NCBI GenBank assembly: GCA_020055645.1
Contig: CM034547.1
Coordinates: 63,399,884-63,463,883 of the forward strand
Length of the DNA: 64,000 bases
Origin: Tomocerus qinae
Lineage: Eukaryota; Arthropoda; Collembola; Entomobryomorpha; Tomoceridae
Reading direction: 5' to 3'
Under the pieces are notes generated by a model. It made no database searches, was not told where the DNA came from, and saw only the letters and a program-made list of their open reading frames with translations. A program made the translations under genes and the position numbers. Shown piece by piece: positions 17,286 to 28,250 of the stretch. The stretch's first letter is position 1, and the number at the start of each line of letters is the position of its first letter.

Positions 17286-19029
17286 TAGTTTTGATTTACT
17301 TTCGAATTCTAAAGTAAAGCAAAAAAAGCTAATGCCATTGACAAGGGTTTTATAATTCTATATTGGCATGTTTATTTACCTTACATTATTTGAGCACCCA
17401 TGCTGACAAATTTACATTTATGTCAGTAGATTGGATTGGATTCACTGGTAGCCGAAATGATAATTTATGTAAAATTAATCTGGTTAGAGTCTAGAGAACT
17501 AAAATTGGGGAAACCAGTGTTGTGAATTAAGCTAACACCAATATAAGATGCGTTACTTGCCTTTCTTCTATCACATTGTTGGGGGGTTTCATTTGGCACG
17601 TATCAAGAGTGGGCACGGCTCCCCAAATTCCTAGAAAAAGAGATTTTTTTTGTCAAAAGTTGAAAATCAGAAAATATTTTAACGCAAAAACGAAATATTT
17701 TTGCCAATTTAATTTGTTTTGCCTTCCTTAAATTCCTGGTTTAAGTGTTGTATTATTTTTTTGGTGTTCTGTACAGTACTTAAAAGGCAATATTTTTAAA
17801 CTTCCATAATTTTCTCCCCCTTCAAAATATTTCCTTATGGGAAGAGAAGAAAGAGTTTTTTATTACCGGCTTATAATAAGTAGGCCACCAGCTCTTTCAA
17901 AGAATTTCCGTGTCAACATTTTTGGTTTAATTTCAAAATAAGCTAGTATTAACCCTGAGGGTAGTTCATTTTTTTTGTAAATATGCATAATATACACTTG
18001 TGCATTTGTTTGGGATCACCCTACCACACGTATACAGACATGTATAGACAGGTTTTCAAGGACGGGACTACATGTATTTGAGACTCATTTTTCACAAATT
18101 ATCGTCAAAAGTGAAGGGATTTTATATTGTTAAGATGTCAAGTAACAGTAACATTAATTTGTATGGGCGAAGACATGTATTCTCAAATATTAATTTAAGG
18201 TTTCTTTAAGAAAAGCCCTCAGTGGGATATTACTTCTTGAGTTCTTACTCATTTTATTTCATTGGTCATAAAGTTATAATTTACGTGACACATATCTATA
18301 TTAATCACATCGCATTTTTGCTACTTAACCCATGGCCATGGAGTAACTCTTCAACGTGGGATTGTGGCTAATATTATGCTCTCAAAGAATGGAGGACCAG
18401 TGTTTTTCAGAACATTGTTAAAACTGAAATTAAAACGTTCCATTCCAATTCCTGAAATCTTATAATGTTTTATATGCATGTTGAATTTAATACTGGTAGC
18501 TTAATATAATGTTTTTCCTCTATTTTACGCTATTACTATTACTGTTTAAGAGGGGACAAACGAGGAGGGAAGAGTAGGGAGAAGTTTACAACACCCGGAC
18601 TAAAATAATATTACATTCATTCTCTCTACATCCCATATCCCATGTAATCAAAATCAAAAACTCCTTATGAAACTTTCACTTAGGGAAAGTATTTAAAATG
18701 CCAAGGGGGTAAGTGGTCGGGGAATATTGCACTTCGCTTGTGTATTTACCCTAACAAATATGATTCTATGATGTGTTACTGGCGCGTCGTGATTTACTCC
18801 CACTGCAGGTGACGATAAATGCACATTTGTATTAGTATTTAGGATGGTATTTAGGAGAAAGTTATTTTCACTTTCAGTGTAGTAGTCAGTGTGGGCAACT
18901 TTTACTAATAAATAAAAAACCTCCATATAAATAATTAATGATGAATGAAGTGCAGACACGGCATGACGGCACACACCATTTGAGAAAGACAAAAATGATG
19001 TACGTTCCATGGATGCAAACATCCCAGGA
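17286..19029. other. Gene-free interval with old repeat fragments
   Basis: 17580-17720 carries a degraded relative of the G-run MITEs (GTGGGCACGGCTCCCC and an AAAAAGAGATTTTTTTTGTC core). 18010-18050 matches the terminal motif of the 0.9-kb duplicated unit (CCCTACCACACGTA). The rest shows no exon I can support. Confidence 0.5.
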
Positions 19030-19037
19030 TTCTTTTT

Positions 19038-19189
19038 CAGGACCGCAGCCAGAAAAACAATTTCAGGGGGGCACCGTGAAAAAATATGCTAATTTTTTGC
19101 GATTTTAGACAAAAATTTTCTTTTTTTCTCGATTTCGGGGGGGGGGGGGGGCACGTGCCCCGGTGCCCCCCCCCCTCGCTGCTACCTTG
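19038..19189 (+). mobile_element. hAT-type MITE (152 bp) with 8-bp target duplication
   Basis: It begins CAGGACCGCAGCCAGAAA and ends CTCGCTGCTACCTTG, the imperfect inverse. TTCTTTTT flanks it on both sides (19030-19037 and 19190-19197). The interior is an A/T-rich core with a long G run and a C run that can pair with each other. It is in the opposite orientation to the related 145-bp copy at 1072-1216. Confidence 0.87.
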
Positions 19190-19272
19190 TTCTTTTTACC
19201 CAACATGCTACATCCCCTTCCCATCCGGGTGTTTAGATGGACTGGAAGGAATGGGGAAAGTACATAGGAAAT

Positions 19273-19301
19273 AAAAATATGGGCCCAAGGCCCATATTTT
19301 T
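19273..19301. other. Perfect 13-bp stem hairpin
   Basis: AAAAATATGGGCC at 19273-19285 is followed after CAA by its exact inverse GGCCCATATTTTT at 19289-19301. The surrounding stretch (19200-19450) is GC-richer than its neighbours and has short open frames on both strands, suggesting a transposon remnant, but none is recognisable. Confidence 0.6.
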
Positions 19302-19649
19302 AATCGATTTCTATCAAAATCTGGTGGAATCTCACTTTGCCCCAGACCCCCCTTGGGGGATTGTGAGGGTGGGAACGTACCCTCCAGGTCATGTCCGGCA
19401 AAGATCCGATGAAACATTGGGGGGTCATGTCTAAATATTCCGAGATATAGAGAGGGTCTAGCGGTCTAAGTCTAAGACACTTTCACGCACCGTTTGGTGC
19501 ACTGCACTCCAACCCAAGAAACGACATGTTATTTTTCTAACTATGTAGTAAAGTTACGTCCTACGGACGGGGTAGTAACAGAACGGTTGCACTCATTAAA
19601 AATTTTCTAAATTTTCAAGTGTAAAATTTGTAAAAGTTATGCTGATCAA

Positions 19650-20414
19650 TGTGGAGTGATGTGTGGAGTAGAATACGGAGTAAGTATGGAGTACTATATG
19701 GAGTAAGTATGGAGAAGTATATGTTGTAAGTGTGGAGTAAAATATGGAGTAAATATGGAGAAGTTTATGTAGTAAGTGTGGAGTAGAATATGGAGTAAGT
19801 ATGGAGTAGAATATGGAGTAAGTATGGAGTAGAATATGGAGTAAGTATGGAGAAGTATATGTAGTAAGTGTGGAGTAGAATATGGAGTAAGTATTGGAAT
19901 AGAATATGAAGTAAGTATGGAGAGGTATATGGAGTAAGTGTGGAGTAGCATATGGAGTAAGTATTGCAATAGAATATGGAGTAAGTGTGGAGTAGAATAT
20001 GAAGTAAGTATGGAGAAGAACATGGAGTAAGCGTGGAGTAGAATATGGAGTAAGTGTGGAATAGTATGGAGTAAGTGTGGAGTAGAATATGAAGTAAGTA
20101 TGGAGAAGAACATGGAGTAAGTGTGGAGTAGAATATGAAGTAAGTATGGAGAAGAACATGGAGTAAGCGTGGAGTAGAATATGGAGTAAGTGTGGAATAG
20201 TATGGAGTAAGTGTGGAGTAGAATATGAAGTAAGTATGGAGAAGAACATGGAGTAAGCGTGGAGTAGAACATGGAGTAAGCGTGGAGTAGAATATGGAGT
20301 AAGTGTGGAATAGTATGGAGTAAGCGTGGAGTAGAATATGGAGTAAGTGTGGAATAGAATATGGAGTAAGTGTGGAGTAGAATATGGAGTAAGTGTGGAG
20401 TAGAATATGGAGTA
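19650..20414. repeat. 21-bp minisatellite array (about 36 units)
   Basis: The unit is close to GTGGAGTAGAATATGGAGTAA with variants (GTATGGAGAAGAACATGGAGT, GTGGAATAGTATGGAGTAA). Between about 20033 and 20300 a longer block of several units is itself repeated, giving higher-order structure. Because 21 is a multiple of three, minus-strand frames stay open for 192-274 codons; these are translation artefacts (repeating STLTPYSTPHLLH), not genes. Confidence 0.95.
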
Positions 20415-20520
20415 TAACATATATTGGTGTAAGGAATATTATCCTCAAGGGAACACGACGTTATCCGTCACGCACCACGAAGTTACCCCCATGAAATTCC
20501 CTGTCAAAATTTAACCTGCC

Positions 20521-21213
20521 TTCCACTTGCCCATCAAACATCTACTTGCCGTCCACTTGCCCATCAAACATCTACTTGCCGTCCACTTGACCATCAAAAA
20601 TCCACATGTCTTTCACTTGCCCATCAAACATCTACCTGCCGTCAACTTGACCATCAAACATCTACCTGCCGTCCACTCGACCATCAAACATCCACCGGTC
20701 GTCTACTTGCACATCAAACATTTACCTGACATCCACTTGCCCAACAAACATCCACCTGCCGTGTTGTTACCCGTAAAAATTCTCCGTACTTTAAAATTAA
20801 ACGTGAAAATTTTACCTGCCGTGTTACCCGCCAAAGTTTTATATGCTGTAAAATTACTTTGTCAAAGTCCTTCACGTTTTAAAATTACCCGTTAAAATTC
20901 TATCTTCCGTGTAATTACCCTTCAAAATTCATCCTGCCATCCACTTACATAGCAAACATTGACTTGCCTTTTTCTTCCCCATCAAAAATTTACCTGCCGT
21001 GATGTTACCCGTCAAAACTCTACGTACTTAAAAATTGCCCCCGTCAAAATTCTACGTGCTTTTAAATTACCGTTTCAAAAATCTAAATGCTGTAAAATTA
21101 CCCTGTCAAAGTGCTAGCGCCTTACATTACCCGTTAAAGTTCTACCTGCCGTGAAATTACCCGTCAAAATTCCACCTTCCCTGAAATTACCCCGTCAAAA
21201 TTAAGCCTGCCGT
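20521..21213. repeat. About 30-bp minisatellite, regular then degenerate
   Basis: From 20521 to about 20765 the unit is roughly CCACTTGCCCATCAAACATC plus TACCTGCCGT (30 bp, about 8 copies). From there to 21213 related but diverged units appear, built on TTACCCGTCAAAATTCTACC and TGCCGTG. The open plus frame at 20527-20895 is a by-product. Confidence 0.88.
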
Positions 21214-21459
21214 CGATGAGAGTTGGTACACGTTTAGTGTGGTCTCGGCTTTCGTATAGTTGGAATTGGTCTCCCAGCTACATGAAATAAATAATTTTAT
21301 ATTATACCCCATTGGTAGATATAGTTTGATACTTGAGTTTGTTAAGATAAATATGTTCAATGAAATGAAATTAGTTATATGCAATGGAGTAAGGTATAAT
21401 TTAAAAATAATTACAGCCGATTTCAGCTACGCGCCGTTATGTCTAATAGAAATTATGCG

Positions 21460-21892
21460 GTCGGGTCTTGTGCTAGTGAGTGTCGGGTCTTGTGTTAGTG
21501 GGTGTCGGGTCTTGTGTTAGTGGGTATCGGGTCTTGCGTTAGTGGGTGTCGGGTCTTGCGTTAGTGGGTGTCGGGTCTTGCGCTAGTGGGTGTCGGGTCT
21601 TGCGCTAGTGGGTGTCGGGTCTTGCGCTAGTGGGTGTCGGGTCTTGCGCTAGTGAGTGTCGGGTCTTGTGCAAGTGGATGTCGGGTCTTGTGTTAGTGGG
21701 TGTCGGGTCTTGTGCTAGTGGGTGTCGGGTCTTGCGTTAGTGGGTGTCGGGTCTTGCGTTAGTGGGTGTCGGGTCTTGCGTTAGTGGGTGTCGGGTCTTG
21801 CGTTAGTGGGTGTCGGGTCTTGCGTTAGTGGGTGTCGGGTCTTGCGTTAGTGGGTGTCGGGTCTTGCGTTAGTGGGTGTCGGGTATTCTGTC
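21460..21892. repeat. 22-bp minisatellite array (about 19 units)
   Basis: The unit is TGTCGGGTCTTGCGTTAGTG plus GG, varying at TGCGTTA / TGCGCTA / TGTGCTA / TGTGTTA. It is highly homogeneous, suggesting recent expansion. Confidence 0.95.
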
Positions 21893-22235
21893 GTCAGGTC
21901 CCATGTAGTCGGCTGTTTCAATGGTGTATGTCAGACCCTATGTTGTCGGCGGTCAGGTTTGTGGGTGTCGGGTCCTATGAGGTCGGCTGTCGTGTTTGTG
22001 GGTGTCGGACCACATGTGGTCGGCTGTCGTGTTTGTGGGGACCCTACGTGGTCGGCTGTCGTGTTTGTGGGTGTCGGACCCCATGTGGTCGGCTGTCACG
22101 TTGATGGGTGTTGGGTCTAGCGTCATGGGTGTGGTGTTCAGTGTAGTCGGCTGTCGCGTTGATGGGTGTTGGGTCTTGAGCCATTGGGTGTGATGTTCCG
22201 TGTAGTCGGCTGTCGTGTTTGTGGGAGTCGGGTCG
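21893..22235. repeat. About 40-bp degenerate minisatellite
   Basis: Repeated words are GTCGGCTGTCGTGTTTGTGG and GTGTCGGACCCCATGTG. It follows the 22-bp array directly and shares GTGGGTGTCGGG with it, so it may derive from the same ancestral sequence. Confidence 0.8.
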
Positions 22236-22624
22236 AGCTTCGATCTGCCACAACAGCTGTTAGTTTGCGTTTGAATTGACGAAAGAGGAGTGAGCGGCGG
22301 CTAATAGCAAAGTGAGGCTTATGGTAAAGAGAGGACTATATTAAAGGGCGGCTAATGGTCGCAGCATCAGCAGATACAGTCACCGACTCACTCTGCTATA
22401 TCGTATGCATTGTTTGTGTGTATTCCTTTATAATGCACAGGATAGTGCCGTGTGCAATACCATAAGAATAAAAGTATCGTACCGTGTGCAGATGTGACAA
22501 AACTGCATTTTAAGGAGTAGAATTTGTGTTCGCACAAATACAAATTAAATTAAATACTTAAGTTATAAGCAACTTGTAGATAAATAGGTGTGCTGGGTGG
22601 GAATCTTTATATCTTCCTATCCGG

Positions 22625-22915
22625 ATTAGATGATGGGTGATGGGTTGGATGGGATGTTTAATTTGTTTGAATGTTGGCGATGGGTTGGATGAAATGTTTA
22701 AAATTTTTAGATTTTGGCCATGGGTTGGATGGGATCTTTAAAATTTTTGGATTTTGGCGATGGGTTGGATGGTATGTTTAAATTTTTTGGATTTTTGCGA
22801 TTGGTTGGATGGTGTTATTATTTTGGATGTTGGTGATGGGTTGGATGGGATAGTTTGACTTATTTTCGGGGATGGGGTGGTTTAATTCTTTGGATGTTGA
22901 TGATGGGATGTTATT
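22625..22915. repeat. About 55-bp degenerate tandem repeat
   Basis: Five or so units share GATGGGTTGGATGG, GATGTTTAAA and TTTTTGGATTTTGGC. Divergence increases toward 22915. Confidence 0.8.
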
Positions 22916-23334
22916 TCCTTGGGGGAGGGTTCTTGACGCTTGATCACAGGATGGGATGTTTACCTACAACTTACATCTTTGGTACATACTAAATTAACGA
23001 AATTTACTCATACTCTTAATATTCCATATACCATCACCACTCACCACCAAATGAAAGTTTATACAATAAAATTAAGTTTTAAAAGCAGATTAAGCAGATC
23101 AAAAAAACGTCGAGACAGATTGCCGATTGGTTAAATGAAGAGACTTTATCGACTTTATCTAGAGTTATATGCCAAACTAACCCCGCGTCTTTTTGTACAT
23201 AAAATAAAAAGTTATTTTAAAACTGATAAAACTTTTTTAGAAAAAATTCCTTAGACGAATTGTATGACCTGCCGGAGCACAGGGTTAGGTACGAGAAAAG
23301 TAAGAAGTAAAAACGTATTGAAGGAACCTTTGTG

Positions 23335-23894
23335 CAAGGACGTATTTAGGGGGGGTGCTAGGGTGCTTAAGCACCCCCTAAATATTTGGAAAACACACTA
23401 GCTATTATCGTGTTTTCTCCATTTATTTAATATTTAATTGTTTAATTCCAAACTGGAAAGAGGAACATCTTTTTTTCAGGTGACACAATTGCATTATCTT
23501 ATTTTCGAATTTGAGCATTTTTAATCTGTAATCTATTTGAGAATTTTCGAATCCTTTTTATCCCATATTGAACCTTAGTATCTGAAATTATCTTATATTA
23601 TATGGTTACAAAATGGAAATGTATCTAGCAATGGGTAACTTTTAAAATGAGGTTTTCTGTTTAAATCACCTAAAATTAAATGCGCCAAACTAAGCGGGTG
23701 ATGACAGATAAATCACGTATTTAGAAGGGGTGCTGAATCCTACCGAACCCCACCGCACTAAATCTCAATACAAAGGGGATTTTTTGAAAAAGTAGAATAA
23801 AAATCGCAAATTTTTTCGCGTTATTTTTACCAATATTCTGTGACGTTCCAATGAAATTAGCACCCCCTACATCCAATTTCTAGATACGCCCTTG
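23335..23894. mobile_element. hAT-type MITE (560 bp) with 8-bp target duplication
   Basis: It begins CAAGGACGTATTTAGGGGGG and ends CTAGATACGCCCTTG, the imperfect inverse. CCTTTGTG flanks it on both sides (23327-23334 and 23895-23902). Next to the left end GTGCTAGGGTGCTTAAGCAC forms a small palindrome. An internal ACGTATTTAGAAGGGGTGCT at about 23717 repeats the terminal motif, so the element may be composite. Confidence 0.87.
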
Positions 23895-23953
23895 CCTTTG
23901 TGGGAAAAAAGGTTGAAATGAGGGGTCCGGCCGGGTATTGAGTTAGGCCGTAT

Positions 23954-24900
23954 GTAAATTGGTCGTAGTAAATTGATCGTTTGGGCATAAGTAAGCTGGT
24001 CCTCCCGAAAAACAGACTGGTTCTCCCGCAAAAGTAAACTGGTCCTCTCGAAAAACAAACTGGTCATCCCGAAAAACAAGCTGGTCCTCCCGAAAAACAA
24101 ACTGGTCCTCCCGTAAAAGTAACCTGGTCTTACTATGTAAGCCATAACGTCTATGGATAGGATGTTATGGTATGTTAAATGATTATACACAGAACTAAAT
24201 TTATGCATTCTTATTCTTATCTCATTATCTTTACTCGTACGGAATGAATTCAACATACAACTTTCGAAGGTTTTAGAAGGAATTCCTCGCATTACTAACA
24301 GTGCAGAGGGATAACATTTTTCATTGAATGTCAGATTTAGATCTAAGCATCCAACTTTTTGGAGGTTTTAAAAAAACTGCAACTAGAAGGGGATAGATGG
24401 TATAAAGCAATACCATTAATTGATACATGCAGATGGAAAGGGAAGAAGGCTAGATATATTAATTTAGAGGCTCAAATTAAAAGCACTCTTTGCACCTACA
24501 ACACTATACCTATCAAACGCTATTGCTATATATTGGCATACTTGACTCTTCTAAAAAGAATGATGAGCCAAAATAAAAAAATCGTCGTTGAGTGATTTGC
24601 ATAATATTTTAAATCAGTGGTTTTGTATAATTCACTTACAATTAATTCAAATTACTTTTTCGTTTCTGATGCCTATAAAAGGACTAACAAACATTTAACA
24701 GTTTATGACATGTGAATTATTTTGCATACAGTCAGACTCATAAGACCAGTTTACTTTTTCTGGAAGACCAGTTGGTTTTGCGGGAAGACCAGTTTACTTT
24801 TTCCGTAAGACCAGTTGGTTTTTCGGGAAGACCAGTTCACATTTTCCGGAAGACCAGTTGGTTTTTCGGGAAGATCAGTTTACAGAGACCAGTTTACGTG
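23954..24900. mobile_element. Element bounded by inverted arrays of a GACCAGTTTAC-type unit
   Basis: Left array (23954-24131): repeated AACTGGTCCTCCCGAAAAAC and variants ending in GTAAAAGT. Right array (24741-24898): the inverse, AGACCAGTTTACTTTTTCCG alternating with AGACCAGTTGGTTTTTCGGG. The outermost units also match as inverted ends: GTAAATTGGTC, then GTAAATTGATC, on the left; GTAAACTGGTC, then GTAAACTGATC, on the right read inward. The 600-bp middle has only a short open frame (24359-24595, KKLQLEGDRWYKAIPLIDTC), which I do not recognise. No target duplication was found. It resembles DNA transposons with repeated subterminal binding sites. Confidence 0.6.
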
Positions 24901-25308
24901 ACACCATTGAATTAAGATTCGTACATTTAGCAAAGTATACGTTTTCGAGATATTAAGTTTTAAAGATTTTCTTAACTATTTAGCAGAGTATGCAGACGTG
25001 CCACGCGCTGGGGCAAAAAGTCAAATTCCACCCTTTTGTTTTCCTTCAAATTTTTTTCATAGATGTAGGAAGGATGAAGGAACTATATCCAAACAAAATG
25101 CCTTGCCTTAAACAAAGCCATCCCACATTATGATTTTCTTGCTTTTATCAAATGAAGCACTGGCGGCGACTAAATGTAACTTTTCTGTCTCACAGGCTCT
25201 TTTGCATGCATAATGTACAGTACTAAGTACCAAAATCAATACATATTTTTATTATTAAGGTTGTGACAAGTTGGAGGCATTTAAAAATTTACTAACCATC
25301 CATGAAAT
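24901..25308. other. Gene-free interval
   Basis: AT-rich spacer between two repeat structures; nothing recognisable. Confidence 0.5.
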
Positions 25309-25449
25309 AATAATGAAAGACGAGTTGCTAAAAGGGGGTACCAAATGAACGCTGGTGGCGGACCACAGAAATCCTATGTAAAGACAGCCGACAGTGATGA
25401 ACACAATTTTGAATGCGGTACTCAGGTAAAGTATTATAAATCGCTTTAG
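25309..25449 (+). pseudogene. Coding-like C-terminal fragment, inverted pair member 1
   Basis: An open frame ends at TAG 25447-25449 and reads ERRVAKRGYQMNAGGGPQKS, then YVKTADSDEHNFECGTQ, then VKYYKSL. The facing copy at 26054-26190 encodes a related peptide with the same stop position, and the two differ mainly by replacements that keep the frame, including a six-base indel. CAG|GTAAAG inside it could instead be a splice donor. The protein family is not recognised; it may come from a transposon or a duplicated host exon. Confidence 0.35.
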
Positions 25450-26160
25450 GAAGAATAATAATGGTTTCTAGAATCATTAAAAATTATTAAACAATATCGA
25501 AAATAAATTAAAAAAGCTTCCTTAAACCTATAACCTAGACCTATAAATAAAAGTGTTTGATATTTGGAGGCCCATGATTAAAATTAAAAAACATTTAAAG
25601 GACCCTTGTTTAAATGATGAAAAATTGGAGGAATCTTCAAAACGGCTTTGAAAATTTCGAGTATATGAGGATATGATAGTAGTAATAACTAGTAGCCCCC
25701 AGCATGAGTGACTCGATTTCGAAAGATAGGCATCCAGCATAATCATGTGTATTGGTCAATTTGGAAATACTTTTAATTTTAACCCGTGGTGAGCTTATTG
25801 TTATGCATACGCGCTTGCGCATTGCAACAAAAAGCCGCAAAGTCCAAGAGACATGGGTACATGCGACATAGAAATAAATATTTTTATTATATAGTGATGA
25901 TATGTAATAAGTAAGTCATAATGTAATGAATTAAAGTTAAAAAGAAGGTAGAATACATTTACACTACACAAATACAACTTAGGCAAGCTTTTTAAAATTT
26001 ATTTTGGATATTATTTAATAATTTTTAATGATTCCAGAAACCGTTATTACTCTCTAAATCGATCTATGATACTTTACCTGCGTACTACATTCAGCATTGC
26101 ATTCATCACTATCATTATCGGCTGTCTTTACATAGGATTTCTGTGGACCGCCAACAGCTT
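25351..26160. repeat. Inverted duplication (169 and 176-bp arms, 465-bp spacer)
   Basis: 25351-25519 and 25985-26160 are inverted copies, diverged by substitutions and small indels. They share GGACCACAGAAATCCTATGT, AAGACAGCC and, past the stop codon, ATCATTAAAAATTATTAAA. Each arm encodes the end of a related short peptide followed by what looks like its 3' flank, so the two copies converge on each other. Confidence 0.8.
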
Positions 26161-26190
26161 TTGTTTTACAACCAAAAAGTATTGAGTTTT
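26054..26190 (-). pseudogene. Coding-like C-terminal fragment, inverted pair member 2
   Basis: The minus-strand frame reads NSILFGCKTKAVGGPQKS, then YVKTADNDSDECNAECSTQ, then VKYHRSI and a stop at 26054-26056. It shares PQKSYVKTAD and VKY at equal distances from the stop with the plus-strand fragment at 25309-25449, which suggests both derive from a protein-coding ancestor. The upstream part, before the VGG residues, is not shared with the other copy. Confidence 0.35.
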
Positions 26191-26202
26191 CATTTCATTC
26201 AA

Positions 26203-26295
26203 TTAATGTTTTCGATAATGTACCCCAACGCTTACCTAAATGTGCAAATGTAGTATATAGAGGTATTCGTTGGGGTACATTATCGAAAACATTAA
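26203..26295. mobile_element. TTAA-flanked palindromic MITE (copy 2, well preserved)
   Basis: TTAA at 26203-26206 and 26292-26295. Between them, TGTTTTCGATAATGTACCCC and its exact inverse GGGGTACATTATCGAAAACA form perfect inverted ends around a core of about 40 bp. The pairing continues through the TTAA (CAATTAATG...CATTAATTG), so the true ends are ambiguous. Confidence 0.75.
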
Positions 26296-26299
26296 TTGG

Positions 26300-27045
26300 T
26301 CGCTGTTCGTTCTCCACTATTTGCACAGAAATGGCTTAGTGAGTGAGTATGTAGGGTACTGAAAGACTACATGCAGGTATAGTTTGTTTGTGTGTAGCAG
26401 TGAACTCCAAATCTCCATCCATGCATTGTTATTGGAGTCCATCCATTCCATCTTTCATCTGCTCTTCTGCTGGTACTCTTTGCTTATAACTTATAAGCTT
26501 TTACTGCGTAGCAAAAACAGAAGAAGAGGTGAATCGAGGGGGTTTCTGGGGCTGGCTTTAGGGGATAACCAATCTTTCTTATTGGCTGCCACCAAACTCA
26601 ACAACGCACATCAGCCTGTTCCAGCCACAGCCTAAATTGTGGTCCTTCCACAAATAATGTGGGCACCGTAAGTAACAATGAAGATAGTGCGCGCTTTCTT
26701 GCTAAACTAGGGTGACCATAATACTATAGTGAAAGTTGAGCTATTAACCCATGACTGCATACAGAGTTATAGATTTTTAATGGTCAGTAGCACTATGGAG
26801 GAGGTAGCCGAATCTCGCACAATAATAGATAATGTAAATGGATAATCATAACGGAATACAACTTCACATAATTATAAATAATAACTATAACTATAGGAAA
26901 CATTCTCTTTTCTGCTCTGAAAGTGATAGGATGGCACAAAAAATATGGCAAAGGATTGTTGAGGGCAAGGAGCTTTAACTGGTGTAGTAATTGTGGTCTC
27001 CCTGTTGACACTCCTTGGTTAAGGGTAGGAATCTAAGAAGGAACA
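26300..27045. other. Gene-free interval
   Basis: A plus-strand open frame at 26384-26635 encodes KNRRRGESRGFLGLALGDNQ near its end, but has no recognisable domain or convincing splice sites. Otherwise nothing. Confidence 0.4.
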
Positions 27046-27051
27046 AAATCT

Positions 27052-27645
27052 GAATAGACGTTTCCCACAATTGCTTTCTGGTCAAGGCTGTATTGAGGGG
27101 GGGGGGCATTGGGGGCAAATGCCCCCCCCGAAATCCGAGAAAAAAGGGAAATTTTTTCTCAAAATACCAAAAAATTTCGCGCTTCGCGCAATTTTATGTG
27201 ATTTTTAGGCTATTTTTGACTCATTTTAGACAAAATAAGCCAAAATTTTTCGCGCCTCGCGCGATTATGCCTAATATATATTGTCCTATGATATCATTGC
27301 CCCCTCCGAAATCGACTTCTAAATACGGTACTGTTTCTGGTCACCAGTTGAAGTGAATCTCAGTAGATGGAAACGTAGTATTTTCAGGCTTTTTTAGTGT
27401 ATAATTGTAAATTAATCGGTATAAATCGTGTGACTGCATTGAGCGTTCGCCGCAGGCAGACGATCGGCGGCCGCGGGATTTATCATGATTAATTCTAATT
27501 GTACTAGACTTTTCCACACACGGCCGCTTGCGAGGTTAGAGCGTCGAGAACGGCCGCCAAAAAGTTGACGTACAATTCTCTACCTCCATCTACTGAGCTT
27601 TACTTCAACTGGTGACCAGAAAGCAATTTTGGGAAACTTCTATTC
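27052..27645. mobile_element. Palindromic element interrupted by a nested MITE
   Basis: The right arm (about 27588-27645), read inverted, gives GAATAGAAGTTTCCCAAAAT then TGCTTTCTGGTCACCAGTTG. The left arm is the same sequence split in two (27052-27082 and 27342-27372) by the 251-bp hAT-type MITE. The interior (27440-27560) is GC-rich, with GGCGGCCGCGGG and CGGCCGC words, in contrast to the AT-rich surroundings. Confidence 0.75.
27083..27333. mobile_element. hAT-type MITE (251 bp) with 8-bp target duplication
   Basis: It begins CAAGGCTGTATTGAGGGGGG and ends CTTCTAAATACGGTACTG, the imperfect inverse. TTTCTGGT flanks it at 27075-27082 and 27334-27341. The opposite arm of the host palindrome carries a single TTTCTGGT with no insert, which confirms the insertion and its duplication. 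The interior has the AAATTTCGCGC / TTTTCGCGCCTCGCGCG words. Confidence 0.92.
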
Positions 27646-28250
27646 GATTGGAGTATTTTATACATGTAAAACTACCACAAAAATTAATCAGTTATACTTT
27701 AAATATTTAGTGCTTCTGTGAGGCATTAACATGAAAATACATAAAACATTTTGTATAAAATGTTCCTAAGTTCCTAAGTATTAAGAATAACAATTTATTC
27801 TGTGGAATGAGGTTCAACAGTTAGTTAATTAGTTGTGGTATAATTTAAAACTATTTCAAACAGCTTAATATGTTTGCCAGCTGATTCTGTTTGATATTAT
27901 TTTAAGTCTCAGAAAGGAATTGACTGGTCAATGGTCACCTTAAACAGAGAAAATATTGAACCAAAATTTTCAAATTGTGGTTGATTTAAAATAACTTGAG
28001 GGTTATTTGATTATACTAGAATTTAGTAACCCTAACTTAAGGATGATATGCTTGTACTGTTTATGAAAAGTTTTCTGGCAGTGGTACTACGAATATTTTA
28101 CTTGGCGTCAAGCTACTCTAGAGTGATGGTAGACAAAAAGCACCCAAGCATGCATTTGAATTCTATAGTTTATACAGTTTATAGTTGTGTGTTGTGTCCA
28201 TTTTATGGTACCTATAAGAAGGAAACTGCTTTTGTGTGAGTTGTTTTGAG

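Noticed and set aside
18693-19022. 109-codon minus-strand open frame
   Set aside because: No domain, no neighbours, next to a MITE; composition like the surrounding non-coding DNA.
19596-20448. Three overlapping minus-strand open frames of 192-274 codons
   Set aside because: They are translations of the 21-bp minisatellite, whose length is a multiple of three; the peptides are simple repeats.
24359-24595. 78-codon open frame within the inverted-array element
   Set aside because: Too short and unrecognised to call a transposase or a gene.
26384-26635. 83-codon plus-strand open frame
   Set aside because: No domain and no convincing splice sites or homologous copy in the window.
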